Shown here piece by piece: positions 1 through 10,760 of a stretch of DNA of 64,000 nt; position 1 is the stretch's first letter; each line of letters starts with the position of its first letter. The stretch is from Allantophomopsis cytisporea (taxonomy: Eukaryota > Ascomycota > Leotiomycetes > Phacidiales > Phacidiaceae), in contig CP103025.1 in the NCBI GenBank assembly GCA_024752435.1, positions 1 through 64,000 on the forward strand, written 5' to 3'. The translations under genes and the position numbers were made by a program. Under the pieces are notes generated by a model. That model was given only the letters and a program-made list of their open reading frames with translations. It was not told where the DNA came from and did no database searches.

Positions 1-180
1 ATCTTTTACTTCACTATAGCTACTACGTACAACCAATATTGCGATTTTTAAAGCTAGGTACAAGCTTTACCTTGTACCCAGCAGAGATTAACCCCTGTCT
101 TAAAGGCGGTAGCAGAATATTTTGGTGGTAGAAATCTTGTACCTAGGCCTAGGTACAACACAGAATAAAAGGTAGATTGA

Positions 181-220
181 GTACTATAATAAAGTCAATT
201 AAGTACTATAATAAAGTCAA
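181..220. repeat. 18-bp direct repeat
   Basis: An 18-base A/T-rich unit beginning GTACTATAATAAAG occurs at 181-198 and again, identical, at 203-220. It lies inside the RIP-degraded block. Confidence 0.8.
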
Positions 221-383
221 GGGCCTTCTACTACTTGTTACGCCAGCCCAGAGTAAAATATAATTTGGAAGTAAAATATACACTCCGGGAACTCCAACCA
301 ATCAATAAAACAGAGGCGAGGCGTATAGCAAGGCTAGCAGCCCTTCGACAGATTTCCCCAGCCGGGCTAGGAAAATCATCTAA

Positions 384-463
384 CTATATATATATATATT
401 GAAGAGGTTGAATTAGAAAGTACAAATATATATATATATTGCAGAAGTTGAATTAGAAAGTAC
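384..463. repeat. ~40-bp tandem repeat with (TA)n tract
   Basis: Two near-identical copies, about 384-423 and 424-463, each consist of a (TA)n run followed by a GTTGAATTAGAAAGTAC tail. They differ by a couple of bases. This is local tandem duplication inside the degraded repeat block. Confidence 0.8.
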
Positions 464-1099
464 GTTTTATTTTAGTACAACTTTATATTTTAGCGTAGTA
501 TATATTTAGACTGCTCTACCTATACTCGGGCTATATACTAACTAGGCTATATACTGTATACTACCTTGTATAGCACAGCAAATTGATTTCTCTAGCCCGG
601 CTAGGAAAACTAATTGCCTTCTATAGTACGCTATACCTATACCCCTACCCCTATAAGCTTTCCCTAGCTAAATATCTACTTAAACATTAACCCTGCAAAT
701 ATTAACCTTGTACCTGCCTATTTAACAACGAACGTCGAGCCCGAATTCTAAACCGACTACGGAAGTTAATCTTTAAAGTATATAGTATAAGGCGTGAGCT
801 ACTCAAGATATCTAGACTACTAGTACTTAGAATATCGTTCTTTCTACTCTATACTAGTATACTTGACTACATCTTGTACAACAAGTCTTTAAAGCTTCTC
901 GCGTTTTTCTTTGCTTATCTCCTAGACCTCTCGGAGGAACTAGTACTTCGGCAGGGCTACTATCTCCGACTACTTTCCCAAAACGGCTTGGCTAATGCTT
1001 TGCTTCCTTCTAAAGATGTAGGTTATATCCTAGGCATCGACTTAGTAGTTGCTTATATCTCTAAAAGCGTTAGAGAAAGAGCCCTTTATAGTTATAATC

Positions 1100-4000
1100 C
1101 GGGCTAAGAGCTACTACCGTTGGCATCGTACGATTCTTTTGCTATCTAAGATTGCCTTAGTAGTAGTAAACATAGTATATTTGTCGGCGGCCGGCAAGAT
1201 AGGACTAGTAACAAAGATAATAGAAAAGAGCTTTTCTTAGAATAGCCTGGGGATATCGGGTCTTAGTAAAGCTAGTAGCCGATAGGCCTTGGCAAAAACT
1301 ATACGAAACATTTTATTGCCCTAGTTCCGATCTAGCTTCTACCGATGCCTATACTTCTTAGTAGCTAGCTTGTAGTAGTTGCTAAAGTAGAAGAGGTACT
1401 TTAAAAGGTCGTAGAAATCTTTAAACGTTATATAGTTTTTGATAGTACAATAAAGTTCTTTAGTTGTAGTTATCTAGGTTAGATTAAAGACAGTAACAGC
1501 AACGAGTCTTATAGAGACCTCCTAGATATACTCTTCCTTTACTTCTTGTCGGCTAACAAAGAAGTACTAGATGTAAGCTTGGAACTCTAGGACGTAGTAT
1601 CTAATGTAGTACTTAACTAGCTAGTAGCTAGTATTGACCCTAACATTTGTAGGGACGGCGTCGAGCTCTGCTAGCTAGCAAGCCAACTAGTCTTGCCTCT
1701 ATATAATATCCTTAGCCGTTCGAACTTTAGCCTAGCGTTTCTAATAGTAGCAGAAGAGCGTTAGATTCCTATCGACGAGGATAGACTTCTATAGTACTAG
1801 CTATACTCTCTAGTTGTACTAGTTGAAGATATTATAGTACTATCCGAAACAATATCGGTTTATTAATACCTTTAAGTTTAAGCCGAGGTATTCCTTTAGT
1901 ATAAGCTCTCCTCCAATATCCTACTGTAGCCCTCGATTCTACTTGTCCTTCTACAATACCGATTCGGTATTAGGCATCGATATATTGAAAGAGTACCGTA
2001 GTATACAAAAGTAGAGGTATACTGCCTATATTTCTGCCTAGGAGACGTACTATTTATCTACCTAGGACAAGATATATTCGAATCCTAGGTAGTATTGGTT
2101 GATCTAGCTATAGAAGAAGCCGAAGAACGTTGTACTAGGGAAAGTAAAGTAGGGGCTAGATTCTAAGCTGTCTTTAATACCGCTCTTACTATTATAGCTC
2201 TAGTCTTTCTACTCGGTTATAGTACCGATAATGTCCTCCTATACTTTCTAGGTTATATAGTATTCTTTATATACTTTAAACGACGATTTAGGTATACCTA
2301 TTAAGTTAGTATACGTCTGTTGCTTGCTATATATATAGGCCTTTATTAGAGTTTACATTAAAAGGGCAGCGTTCTTCCCTAGGCTTTGTATACCTTTGAC
2401 CTAAAACGGATTGTATACAAGTAGTTCGATGTTAGAGTTGCTAAAGACTAGGGTAGTTTTACTAACGAATAGTAATTTAGTTTTAGAGTAGAACTAACTG
2501 TAGACTAGCCTTTCCTTTTACTCTTTCGAGGTACTTTAAAGTATAAAGGTTATTGATCTAGTATCTTAGAGAGTCGACAGGAAGTATTAGTTGGCTTGTA
2601 CCTAGGACTTAGTACAGCTGTAAATCTAGTATTAGTAATAGCTTTTGAAGTAGAAGTACTTCTATAAGAAGACTTCTTTCTTTTCTTGTAGAAGGCTATA
2701 TTGCTTTTTAACATCGACTTAGAGCTATTCTTTATCGATGTATACTATATCGATGTTGTTTTCTTAAATCTCTAACTAGCTCCGATGTAGTTTAGCCCAA
2801 CTCTTTAATCAAGTAGTATCTTTCAAGTCTTTTCTATTGAAGAATAGGCGTATATCTTGAAACATCGATAGTTTAAGCTCGGAGTTGATCTAGTTGATTA
2901 TCAAGGCCTAGATAGATCTAAAGTACTAAAGTTCTAGGTAATAGAAGAGTATTGAATAGTAGAGTTTATCTTTATTCTTTGTAATACCAACTTCTACCTT
3001 CTATACAAGTATATTAAACTGTACAGCTGTATAATAGGTAGGAATCCTTTAGAGTTGATCTATATTGTAGAACTTTTAGAAGGATAGTAGAAGGACCCGG
3101 TTGTACTAGACTTGTTGTTAAGCAGATTAAAAGAAGTTGCTCTATAGAATACCCTAGTCGACCTGAGACGTATAGATCTTAAAGAAGAGTATAAAGACTT
3201 GTACTAGGTTCTAATCGCTAGGCAACCCAAAGAATATCTAAGGGACTTGATTAATATTAACTACATCAATTTTTACTCGGCCTTGTCGGTTTACCGAAGG
3301 GATTAGAAGGTAGATACTATAGATATTAGTAGTAATATTAGAAGAACTATAGGGTAGTATAGCCTAGTTTAGTCCCTTCTTTAGCGCAGCAAAGCTCTTT
3401 AAAAACCTTGAAGTACTATCGATGTCTATTAAAGTTGTTAGCCGATAAGTCCGAGGTATATAGTCCTTCAAAGTAACTTGCTAGGGTTCTATACTTCTAC
3501 TCTAGATTCTAGTAAATATCTCTTTGTATTTCAAAGGATCTATATATTTCCTTAGGACTTTATTGGTTTTAAAGTAGTCTTTATCCAGTATATACAACTT
3601 ATTACTACAATACAAACTAGGGAACTTTAATACATTAGGGATATACTAATTGGTATCGAGTTGCAGATTGAAAAGCCTATTGAAAGCTTCGAGGTTAACC
3701 TTTCTTTTAGCTATATCTGCTGCTTCCCGAATACCTTCTTTTATACTATAGTTGTTTCTACCCTTTAAGTATTCAATAAAGTCGAGAATAGTAGGAGGGA
3801 TCTCGGTATTGAGTTTACTATTAAGTTCGGCGTCAGGTTTAATAGCAGGTTCGGTATTAGGTTCGATATTAGGTTTACTATCAGATTCAACGTCAGGTTT
3901 AATATCAAGTTCGGTAGCAGGTTCAACGTCAGGTTCAACGTTAAGTTCGGTAGCAGGTTCAACATCAAGTTTAGTAGCAGGTTCAACGTCAGGTTCAACG

Positions 4001-4400
4001 TTAAGTTCGGTAGTAGGTCCAACGTTAAGTTCGGTAGCAGGTCTAATGTCAGGTTCAATGTCAAGTTCGGTAGCAGGTTCAACATCAAGTTCAACGTTAA
4101 GTTTGGTAGCAGGTTCAACATCGGATTCAATATCAAGTTTAGTTATAGCTTCGAGTTTAAAGTCAACTATAGTTTTGGTTGTACCTTCAACTACTATTTC
4201 AACTTCGACTTCGACTTTTAGCTTAAGCCCAACTTCGGCTTCCTTTTTACGTTCTAGTTGTATATTGCTCTTAGCCTCGGTATTAGCTGTATTTCTAGCT
4301 TCGGTCTAGCTATAGCTTCGAGTCTATCTACTACCTCGGATCTCAAGCCCTTAGTTAACTTGCTATAGCTAAAACATCTTGTAGTATAACCTAAGTAGTC
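1100..4400 (-). pseudogene. degraded transposon-type ORF, family unknown
   Basis: Reading the minus strand, the segment begins with a repetitive Glu-Pro-Ala-Thr-Glu-rich region. It continues with Ile/Leu/Tyr/Lys-rich sequence that looks like a folded protein and runs through to about position 1100, with a few changes of frame. Stops are mostly TAG, with occasional TAA. The codon structure and a single orientation over more than 3 kb argue that it was once one long coding sequence. No family-defining motif could be identified by eye, so the product is left unnamed. It is certainly not functional now. Confidence 0.5.
3830..4145. repeat. minisatellite, 18/36-bp units
   Basis: Units of about 18 bp such as GGTTCAACGTCAGGTTCAAC alternate with units containing AAGTTCGGTAGCA, giving a higher-order period near 36 bp over about 300 bp. 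On the minus strand the unit encodes a 12-residue pattern with Val-Glu-Pro and Ala-Thr-Glu-Leu. Because the repeat length is a multiple of three, all frames stay open and artificial ORFs appear on both strands. It probably formed part of the acidic, proline-rich region of the former element. Confidence 0.8.
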
Positions 4401-5011
4401 GAGTAGAGCTTAGTAGGATCGATAGAAGATCAACGTTGTTATCTCGGGGTATATTAGCCTCGGTATCGGCTTCGATTTCGTTTTTAGTCGTTTCAATTAC
4501 TTGGCTAAGCCTACTATAGCTCTAACCAGTATAATTCTGTACCTACAAACAATCTTTAGTTATACTTGAATAAATACTTGGGCTTTTAGTATACTTCTTC
4601 GGCTCTTACTTAATCTCTACTCAATTCTTTGTATTTGTGTCTTTTAGAGTACTAGTACTACCGTTCTCGGCTCTTCTACTAGTTTATAGCTCGAGCTTCA
4701 ATAGTAGTTGAATACTTCTTTGGGCGTCTTCTTAGTATATTAGTATAGTAAGTAAAAATAGATCGAGTTGAATCAAAGTAGATATTTACAGGATGTTACA
4801 ATAGATAGTATTCCCTTCTATATAGCCTTTTGTTTACTTGCTTTCTACTATAGTATACTGTTTGTTTACTTTATACTGTATACTATATACAATATATATT
4901 ATATATATATTACCAGCTGTATAACGCCTAATTATACAAGTACAAAAGCAATCGAGTATTGTTGCTTTACTACTCCCTATATATTAGGCGTATAATAATA
5001 GTTTTACTATA

Positions 5012-5553
5012 AAAGCCTAAGTAGCTATAACTTTCTACTTTACTTTTATTATAATATATTAAGTATACTATTACCTACTTAAAGTAAACTAGATGTAGTC
5101 TTTAACGTTGAAATATTTTTTATATATATAGATAGCTAGTAATTGTACTATACAGATATACTATTATATAACTTCGATTTAATCGTTATATAACTTTGAT
5201 TAAGTCGTTATATAACTTTGATTTAATTAGATGGGGTTGCCTAACGATATATCGGGGATTAGGTACCAACTAACTATAAGAATACTATAGCTTAAATAGC
5301 TATAACTCTCTACTCTACCTTTATTATAATATATTGAGTAGACTACTATATATCTAGAGTTAACTAGATATAGTCTTCGACGTTAAAATATTTTTTATAT
5401 ATATAGATAGCTAGTAATTGTACTATATAGATATACTATCATATAACTTTGATTTAATCATCACATAACTTTGATTTAATCGTTATATAACTTTGATTTA
5501 ATCAGATGTAGTTGCCTGACGATATATCGGGGATCAGGCATCAACTAACCACG
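5012..5553. repeat. ~275-bp tandem duplication
   Basis: Positions 5012-5278 and 5287-5553 are two diverged direct copies with an offset of 275-276 bp. Both contain TAGCTATAACT near the start, a (TA)-rich centre, an internal cluster of a 'TATAACTTTGATTTAAT' unit in three copies, and an end with GATATATCGGGGAT. The differences are mostly transitions, consistent with mutation by RIP after duplication. Confidence 0.8.
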
Positions 5554-5707
5554 AAAACACCCCGACTTTACTTCTATATAACTCAACGGTACAATGCTAC
5601 AATTGAAATCCGAGTGCGCTGCTATCGTCGCTGGATCGAGGAGAGTTATATATACGATTATTGTACGCGTACGACGTGTTGCACTGCCGTTAGACCGACC
5701 GCAGTTT

Positions 5708-5720
5708 TCTAACCCTAACC
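5708..5720. repeat. two telomere-like CTAACC units
   Basis: CTAACCCTAACCC, two copies of the fungal telomeric hexamer read on the C strand, sits almost exactly where the degraded AT-rich block gives way to ordinary sequence. Two units can occur by chance, so it is only weak evidence for an old breakpoint. Confidence 0.3.
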
Positions 5721-5769
5721 CGGCTCCGGGGAATATTGCTACCAAGGTCGACGACCTTATGTAATACAA

Positions 5770-6351
5770 GTCATTTTGTTGAGAGCTTTAGTAATTTCGA
5801 AGCGGTCTCCAACCTGCTTTCAAGATCGTATTGTACTACTACTAGTCTAAAATTCTGGTGCACCGAAAGCAATATTTTCGCACTGCATGTCTAACTTTAA
5901 TCCGATCCTGAGACAATCAAAACTAGTGAGATGGTATCGTAAGCGCTTATTTGATGAGTTCAAGTGCATCTGTCACAACAATGCTTAGATTGTCTAGTCC
6001 ACGAGTTTTCACGTATGCGCCCAATTAATATATCCTATACTTAATTCAGCATATACACGTTTAAAAATGTGTGTTAGATATTTGTAGTAAAGTGTTTGTG
6101 TTTGTTCAAAATTGCATCACAAATGCTCGAACTAGATACGATTAGAAATCCGCTGAGGCCAAGTATTCCATACCTTGTAAGATAGACTCGTCGATGATTA
6201 GACTGGACTCACGAATGGATTAGTTTGGGCAGAGGAGATAGCTACAGTCACTAGCCTATGAAGATATATGAAGACAATCGACATATACGTTACAACTATC
6301 ATTTGATTACCTGAACTACTAACAACTCTATCTTGTAAGCCTTTCCATAAA
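5770..6351. other. intergenic, nothing recognised
   Basis: This is ordinary-composition sequence between the repeat block and the 3' end of the mucin-like gene. I see no credible coding region, RNA gene or repeat. Confidence 0.5.
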
Positions 6352-7353
6352 TCAACAACTTGCTACTTTCAAACCACTGATATAATTACCAGCTGTCTGC
6401 GAGTTACCGCTTGGGTTGTACGTCCCAAAGGCAAAAACACACGTCCCAAAATCAGTTTCGAAATTATATGCGGCGCAAGTAGAGTCATCAGCGCATCGTT
6501 GTATACAGTTCCCTAATAGATCTGTTAGCAACATGTTGTCTAATCAATACCAGATACTTACCTAGTGTAACATGGTCAGCAACATAGTTTTCTCTGATAT
6601 AGTAGTAGGTGCTGCATTGGATTGTTATGCCATTATAACATTTCCCATTGTCACCTGGACAGTTTGGAGAATCTACACAATCAGCAATAAGACATGTATC
6701 CGTTGAAGAGAGACCCACAAGTATCAATCGCAACTGATGTGGAAGTGCTAGTAACAGTAGTAGTGGTAGTAGTTGGGGTAGTAGTTATAGTAGGAGCTAT
6801 GGCGATTGAAGTAGAGGTTGAAGTGGTGGTTGTCAATATCGTAGACGTCGTCTTTTGGCCAAGTTAGTATGAGTCCAGTAACATTGGCATCAAGTTATGA
6901 AAGCTTTACCCTAGAAATGACTGGAGTCTCGATGCAACTACAAAGAGTTTTTACAGTTGATGCTGCCAAAGCCGCAACCGACGATAGCAAAGAGGCCAAT
7001 GCATTATTTGCCGTGCTTGTCGTTGCTCTCTTCACTAGCATTGTGGTTGAGGTCTCAGTTGTAGTCGTACTCGTCAAAGTTACAATCGTTGATACAATGA
7101 CTGATGTAACGGTGCTGGTGGAGGTCGTTGTGGTCGTTGTGGTCGTTAAACTCCTGATTGTGGACGTCGTAAGTGCAGTAGTGGTCGTAGTTATCGGGAA
7201 TTTAGAGGAGCAGAAGCTCAGAGCTTGTGGATATGCGGACAGTGGAAGGAACAGTACATATGGTACTTGTTGACAAACATTGTTGGGAGTAGCAGCAGGG
7301 GCTGCGAAGATGGGCAGTGACAAGCCAAGCAAGAGAGCTGGTGAGAACCGCAT
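6352..7353 (-). CDS. secreted Ser/Thr-rich mucin-like protein with Cys-rich C-terminus
   Basis: The start at 7353 opens a signal peptide (MRFSPALLLGLSLPIFA). A conserved-looking block with Cys-Gln-Gln-Val-Pro-Tyr and 'LPLSAYPQALSFCSSKFPI' follows, then Thr-rich runs and 'TLCSCIETP'. An intron with GTAAAG, a CTAAC branch site and AAAAG fits at about 6895-6845 and leads into a second Thr-rich stretch. The C-terminal part carries spaced cysteines (DCVDSPNCP, CIQRCADDSTCAAYNF) resembling a PAN/apple-like adhesive module, with another intron ending near 6525. To join the second Thr stretch to the Cys-rich exon the frame must shift near 6720-6740, and I found no convincing splice pair there. The gene may carry a frameshift or a poorly recognised intron. 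The likely role is a cell-wall or extracellular adhesive protein, based on architecture only. Confidence 0.6.
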
Positions 7354-9280
7354 AGCTGCAAAGGTGAAAAGAATTTACGAAGTTGTAGATCTTTTCGTAG
7401 CTTGACTATCCCCCTCTTATATATGAATGGCCGTGGGATATCTTGCTCGAATTCCGGAATAGAGGCTCTTCCTTTGGGCTTCAAATCAACTGGAAAGCTG
7501 TACCCAAGACGCTATATTGTACACGCTATCTGGATCCTAATGCCATATAGAGTTGACTAGTCAGTTTCAAAATGAGGTACTACAAAGGTATCGAATATGC
7601 GTTCTAGAGCATCCCTTCAGAGTAGCCATAGATCAATAGTCTATTGTATCCATCTTTCTCTGGATCTTCATCAATGACAAATACAGAAACTTTTGTAGAG
7701 GCCTATATACAGGGACCAATGGGTTATACTGGAGTTGCATTCGATCAATAAACATTGACGCAAAGCCTGAAAGAGATATTTGTTAGTGTAAATGGATTTG
7801 GTAAATACGTAGACCTGGTAATTCATGCACATTGGCGAAGATTTCTAGTCGAGCTGAGTACTGAAACTAACGCTGCTATACATTCCGTTGACCAAATTTT
7901 ACGAAAAGCTTAAGTAAGATGATGGGACTCCAAGTAAGCTGGATAGATTCTATAAAGGGCTAGGCATTTTAAATGAACTACCTTTGCACAGAGTGGTAGT
8001 TAAAATAAGTGGTCCCTACTAGCGCGGACCCCGCATTTGATCGATAAACTTCAGGAAGATGTCAAGGCAAGTTAATCGGATCATGGCCAGAGGTCTGATG
8101 GAAGTCTAGATATAAGGACGATTTGGCTAAATTAATGATTTCTTGTGGAGAGCTGAAAACTGGACAGATAGGAGTCTATATGTGGGGAAGATTTGCATTA
8201 AATTAGTGATTCTCTGCTGATCACTGAGAGTTTATAGTTGTGTGAGCGCTTATATAGAATCATAAACTTTTCTAAGGTTATGCGTGTCGAGATTCCCGGG
8301 CCCGAAATGAAACGACGTACATATGGTCATATGTAGCAGCCATCTATTATTCCGTGCTGTAACTTCCCGTCAGGTAGGAATAAGAAATCCCCTAACACGT
8401 AACTCACACACAAAGTGCACGTGCACGACATATCAACCTTATATTTTAGCTGCTTCGTCAAACACGCTAGTAGCAGGCGCGCTACGAAATAGGCGATATT
8501 CAAATGCGTATAAGCGCGCCAAGAAAACTGAGCCGAGACTAGGCATACTGAAGCCGAATGCCAAGACGAAGCTTATCTAGATAGGTAGTGATAGCCATAA
8601 GAACAATACATTGTTGGCTTATTCTCAAGGTTTCTGACAGAATCGATTCTTAGCCAGTCACAACATAGCATCCTCTACAATACCCAATGAAAACTCAAAA
8701 TACTCTGAGTTCTTACTTATTACGAAAGAAGTAAAATTAAGGCTCTTACGGGTTTCGAGGTTTGGAGGATAAAGTCAGTCAAAGGAAACGTTCATCATTA
8801 TCCATTGTAAACATTTGATGGAGTAATCTAGAAGGACAAGAGTTTATTTGATCAGCTCCCCTTCATCTATACAATACGTTTACCTACTCCCATATCAACT
8901 CATTTGACCTCTTCGCTATCTAATTGCCGGCAACTATCGTGTATAAAGAGTCCATTTTATCCAGGCTACGCAGCCGCGAAAAGTAATCACAGTAGATTGT
9001 TCATCAATAGCTCTTTGCCACTCCTCTCAACAGATTCCTCACGCTTCTTTTCATCACAGGCCAAAACTAGAGCTACCCACAATGAAACTCTTAAAAAAGC
9101 TCAGCGTTACGAATTTAACCCCGGCATTACACAATGTGATAGACAAAAGTAGGAAATAGTAGCACCGGTAATTTGGCATTTCTAAATATCTTTCAATCCT
9201 ACACATCGAATGTAGCATATGAAACATAGTAGTTCGAAGTGGAAGTCCTGAGAGCTATACTAAATATTAGAAGCCGAAGT
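7354..9280. other. long intergenic region
   Basis: These 1.9 kb contain no ORF that I believe. Two diverged ~48-bp copies (about 8105-8150 and 8173-8218, both starting AGTCTA and containing AAATTA-TGATT) form a weak tandem repeat. The region must include the promoter of the mucin-like gene and the 3' flank of the cupin gene. Confidence 0.4.
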
Positions 9281-9951
9281 TTATTCAGTATGCTCGGCAT
9301 ATTCTCCAGCGAGATCGCCTAAATCTTCCTCGATCAATTTCCCGTTAACGTAGAGTGGTGCAACATCTAGCAGAATAAACAGCATACGACCACTCTTAGT
9401 CTCAGAGACGTTGCGCCACATATGATTGCAACCTCTATTGACAGACATATCACCAGGATACATGAACTTGCTTTCGCCGCTATCTAGGATGAACTCGAAT
9501 TCGCCCTCGATGACAACACCATAGTCAATCGACATAGCACGATGGATAGGAGATAGCATGCCTGGCGCAAAATCGATAAGGCGTGCCACAGAACCGCGCT
9601 TGACATGAATGCTGGGCTGATATCGCCATGTAAGCCACAGATCAAATCACAATGATATTCGGTGTCACAAACCTCGTTTTCCTTCGCGAATTTGAGGTCT
9701 TTTCCGTCATTCATATCCACCAACTCACCCTTGGTGCTATAGATGATGTTGGCCACCGCCAAACCTCCCAGCATGATCTTGTGGTGATCTCCATGGTCGT
9801 CTGGTAGGAAACAGCCCTGGCCTGCATCATTGTGTGTGGTAATGAAGCGTTTTGTGAGGCGCAAGTCGTCCGCTGGAAACTTTGTGATGGGTCCCCCCTT
9901 GCCGTTGGTCTGACCAGCGTCCACAGCCGTTGCGATTTTGCTTTGAGACAT
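9281..9951 (-). CDS. small cupin-fold protein (cluster tailoring or accessory)
   Basis: Two exons: 9951-9673 and 9616-9281, with a 56-nt intron that starts GTTTGT and ends TATCAG. Splicing gives about 204 residues. The C-terminal half shows the cupin pattern: PGMLSPIHRAM, then 'GVVIEGEFEFILDSGE', then PGDMSVNRGCNHMWRN, matching the two conserved cupin motifs including the motif-2 His and Asn. In motif 1 only one His is present where metal cupins usually have His-x-His, so metal binding may be weakened. Small cupins of this kind sit in many fungal polyketide clusters and act as cyclases, dehydratases or have unknown roles; the precise reaction cannot be read here. It is in line with the MFS gene on the same strand, which suggests it belongs to the cluster, although its upstream DNA lacks an exact copy of the TCGGAGTT element. 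Confidence 0.8.
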
Positions 9952-10760
9952 GTTGATTAAAAGTGGGACGTTGTCTTTTCAAATATGATGTACTTTTCTT
10001 CAATGGAATGGGCTTGTTTTGGCTTGAATGATTTTGATGTCATGATCAAGGTGACTATATACGTCTGAATTTGTCTCTCACACGTGACTTCGCCGTTGGT
10101 GGATCCGATGAAATCGTGCCATCGGAAGGCCTGTAATTGAGATATACTCAGTACTATGTTCCACTCCGGGATGAGGATGGATGACGGGGAGGTTGTCAAG
10201 AGTTACGTGGAAAGCGAGATTGGGACGGGTGGTGTGGGATCCGTGCCGGTGGGGAATTTTACCAGGGACTAAGCACTCAGCGGCGACTCAAGATTTCCTA
10301 ATGCTAATAATCGACAGATACATCCCGAGCCGATAGCACACCAAAAAATACAGTATGTGGATGTAATACTCACTGAAATCCCGTAGTATCCACTTCATAA
10401 TCACCTTGCCAGAGGCGGGATCCGTTTACCGAGTCCATGAGTTAGAAATGGGAATTATAATCAACATCCCACGGAATAGATCTTTCCAAGAAGTATACTC
10501 TCCTTCATATAACTTGTATCTTTCCATTCTGACGATTTATCACGATGAATCTCGTCAATATCCATTCATCCTTTTGCAGAATTAAACATCGAATATAAGA
10601 TGGAGTATGCTGTCTTTCGTTGTCATCATCTAACAAGGCGACTAATGCTGTCAATTGAGTATTCTCAAGACGTGATTTATATGCAAGGCTGTGAAATCGG
10701 CATGAATGATCATTGCGATTATCTCACTTCTCCAAAGAAAGACCAATTTCCCTTACCACA
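9952..10760. other. cupin upstream region and MFS 3' flank
   Basis: This segment separates the cupin start from the MFS stop. It should hold the cupin promoter. A near match to the cluster element (ACTCCGGG) lies near 10165, but there is no exact copy. No additional gene is evident. Confidence 0.4.

Larger units (their letters stand above)
1..5750. repeat. RIP-degraded AT-rich repeat block
   Basis: The block is very rich in TA and CTAG and has no intact long gene. On the minus strand, from roughly 4400 down to 1100, long stretches still read like protein, including an acidic Glu-Pro repeat region at about 4140-3830. They are interrupted by stop codons that are mostly TAG. This is what C-to-T change at CpA (CAG to TAG) leaves behind, the known signature of repeat-induced point mutation in ascomycetes. 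I infer a dead transposable element transcribed toward position 1. I could not assign the family: I did not recognise a reverse transcriptase, DDE or tyrosine-recombinase motif with certainty. The change to normal composition lies near 5.6-5.8 kb. Small ORFs inside the block should not be annotated as genes. Confidence 0.75.

Noticed and set aside
3752..4309. Long Ser/Gly/Thr-rich ORF on the plus strand
   Set aside because: It is a product of the minisatellite, whose unit length keeps frames open. The minus-strand acidic frame continues into protein-like sequence and this one does not.
5545..5769. 74-codon minus-strand ORF at the edge of the repeat block
   Set aside because: It overlaps the tandem duplication and has no protein-like features.
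6869..7273. 134-codon plus-strand frame rich in Val
   Set aside because: It is the antisense of the Thr-rich stretch of the mucin-like gene.
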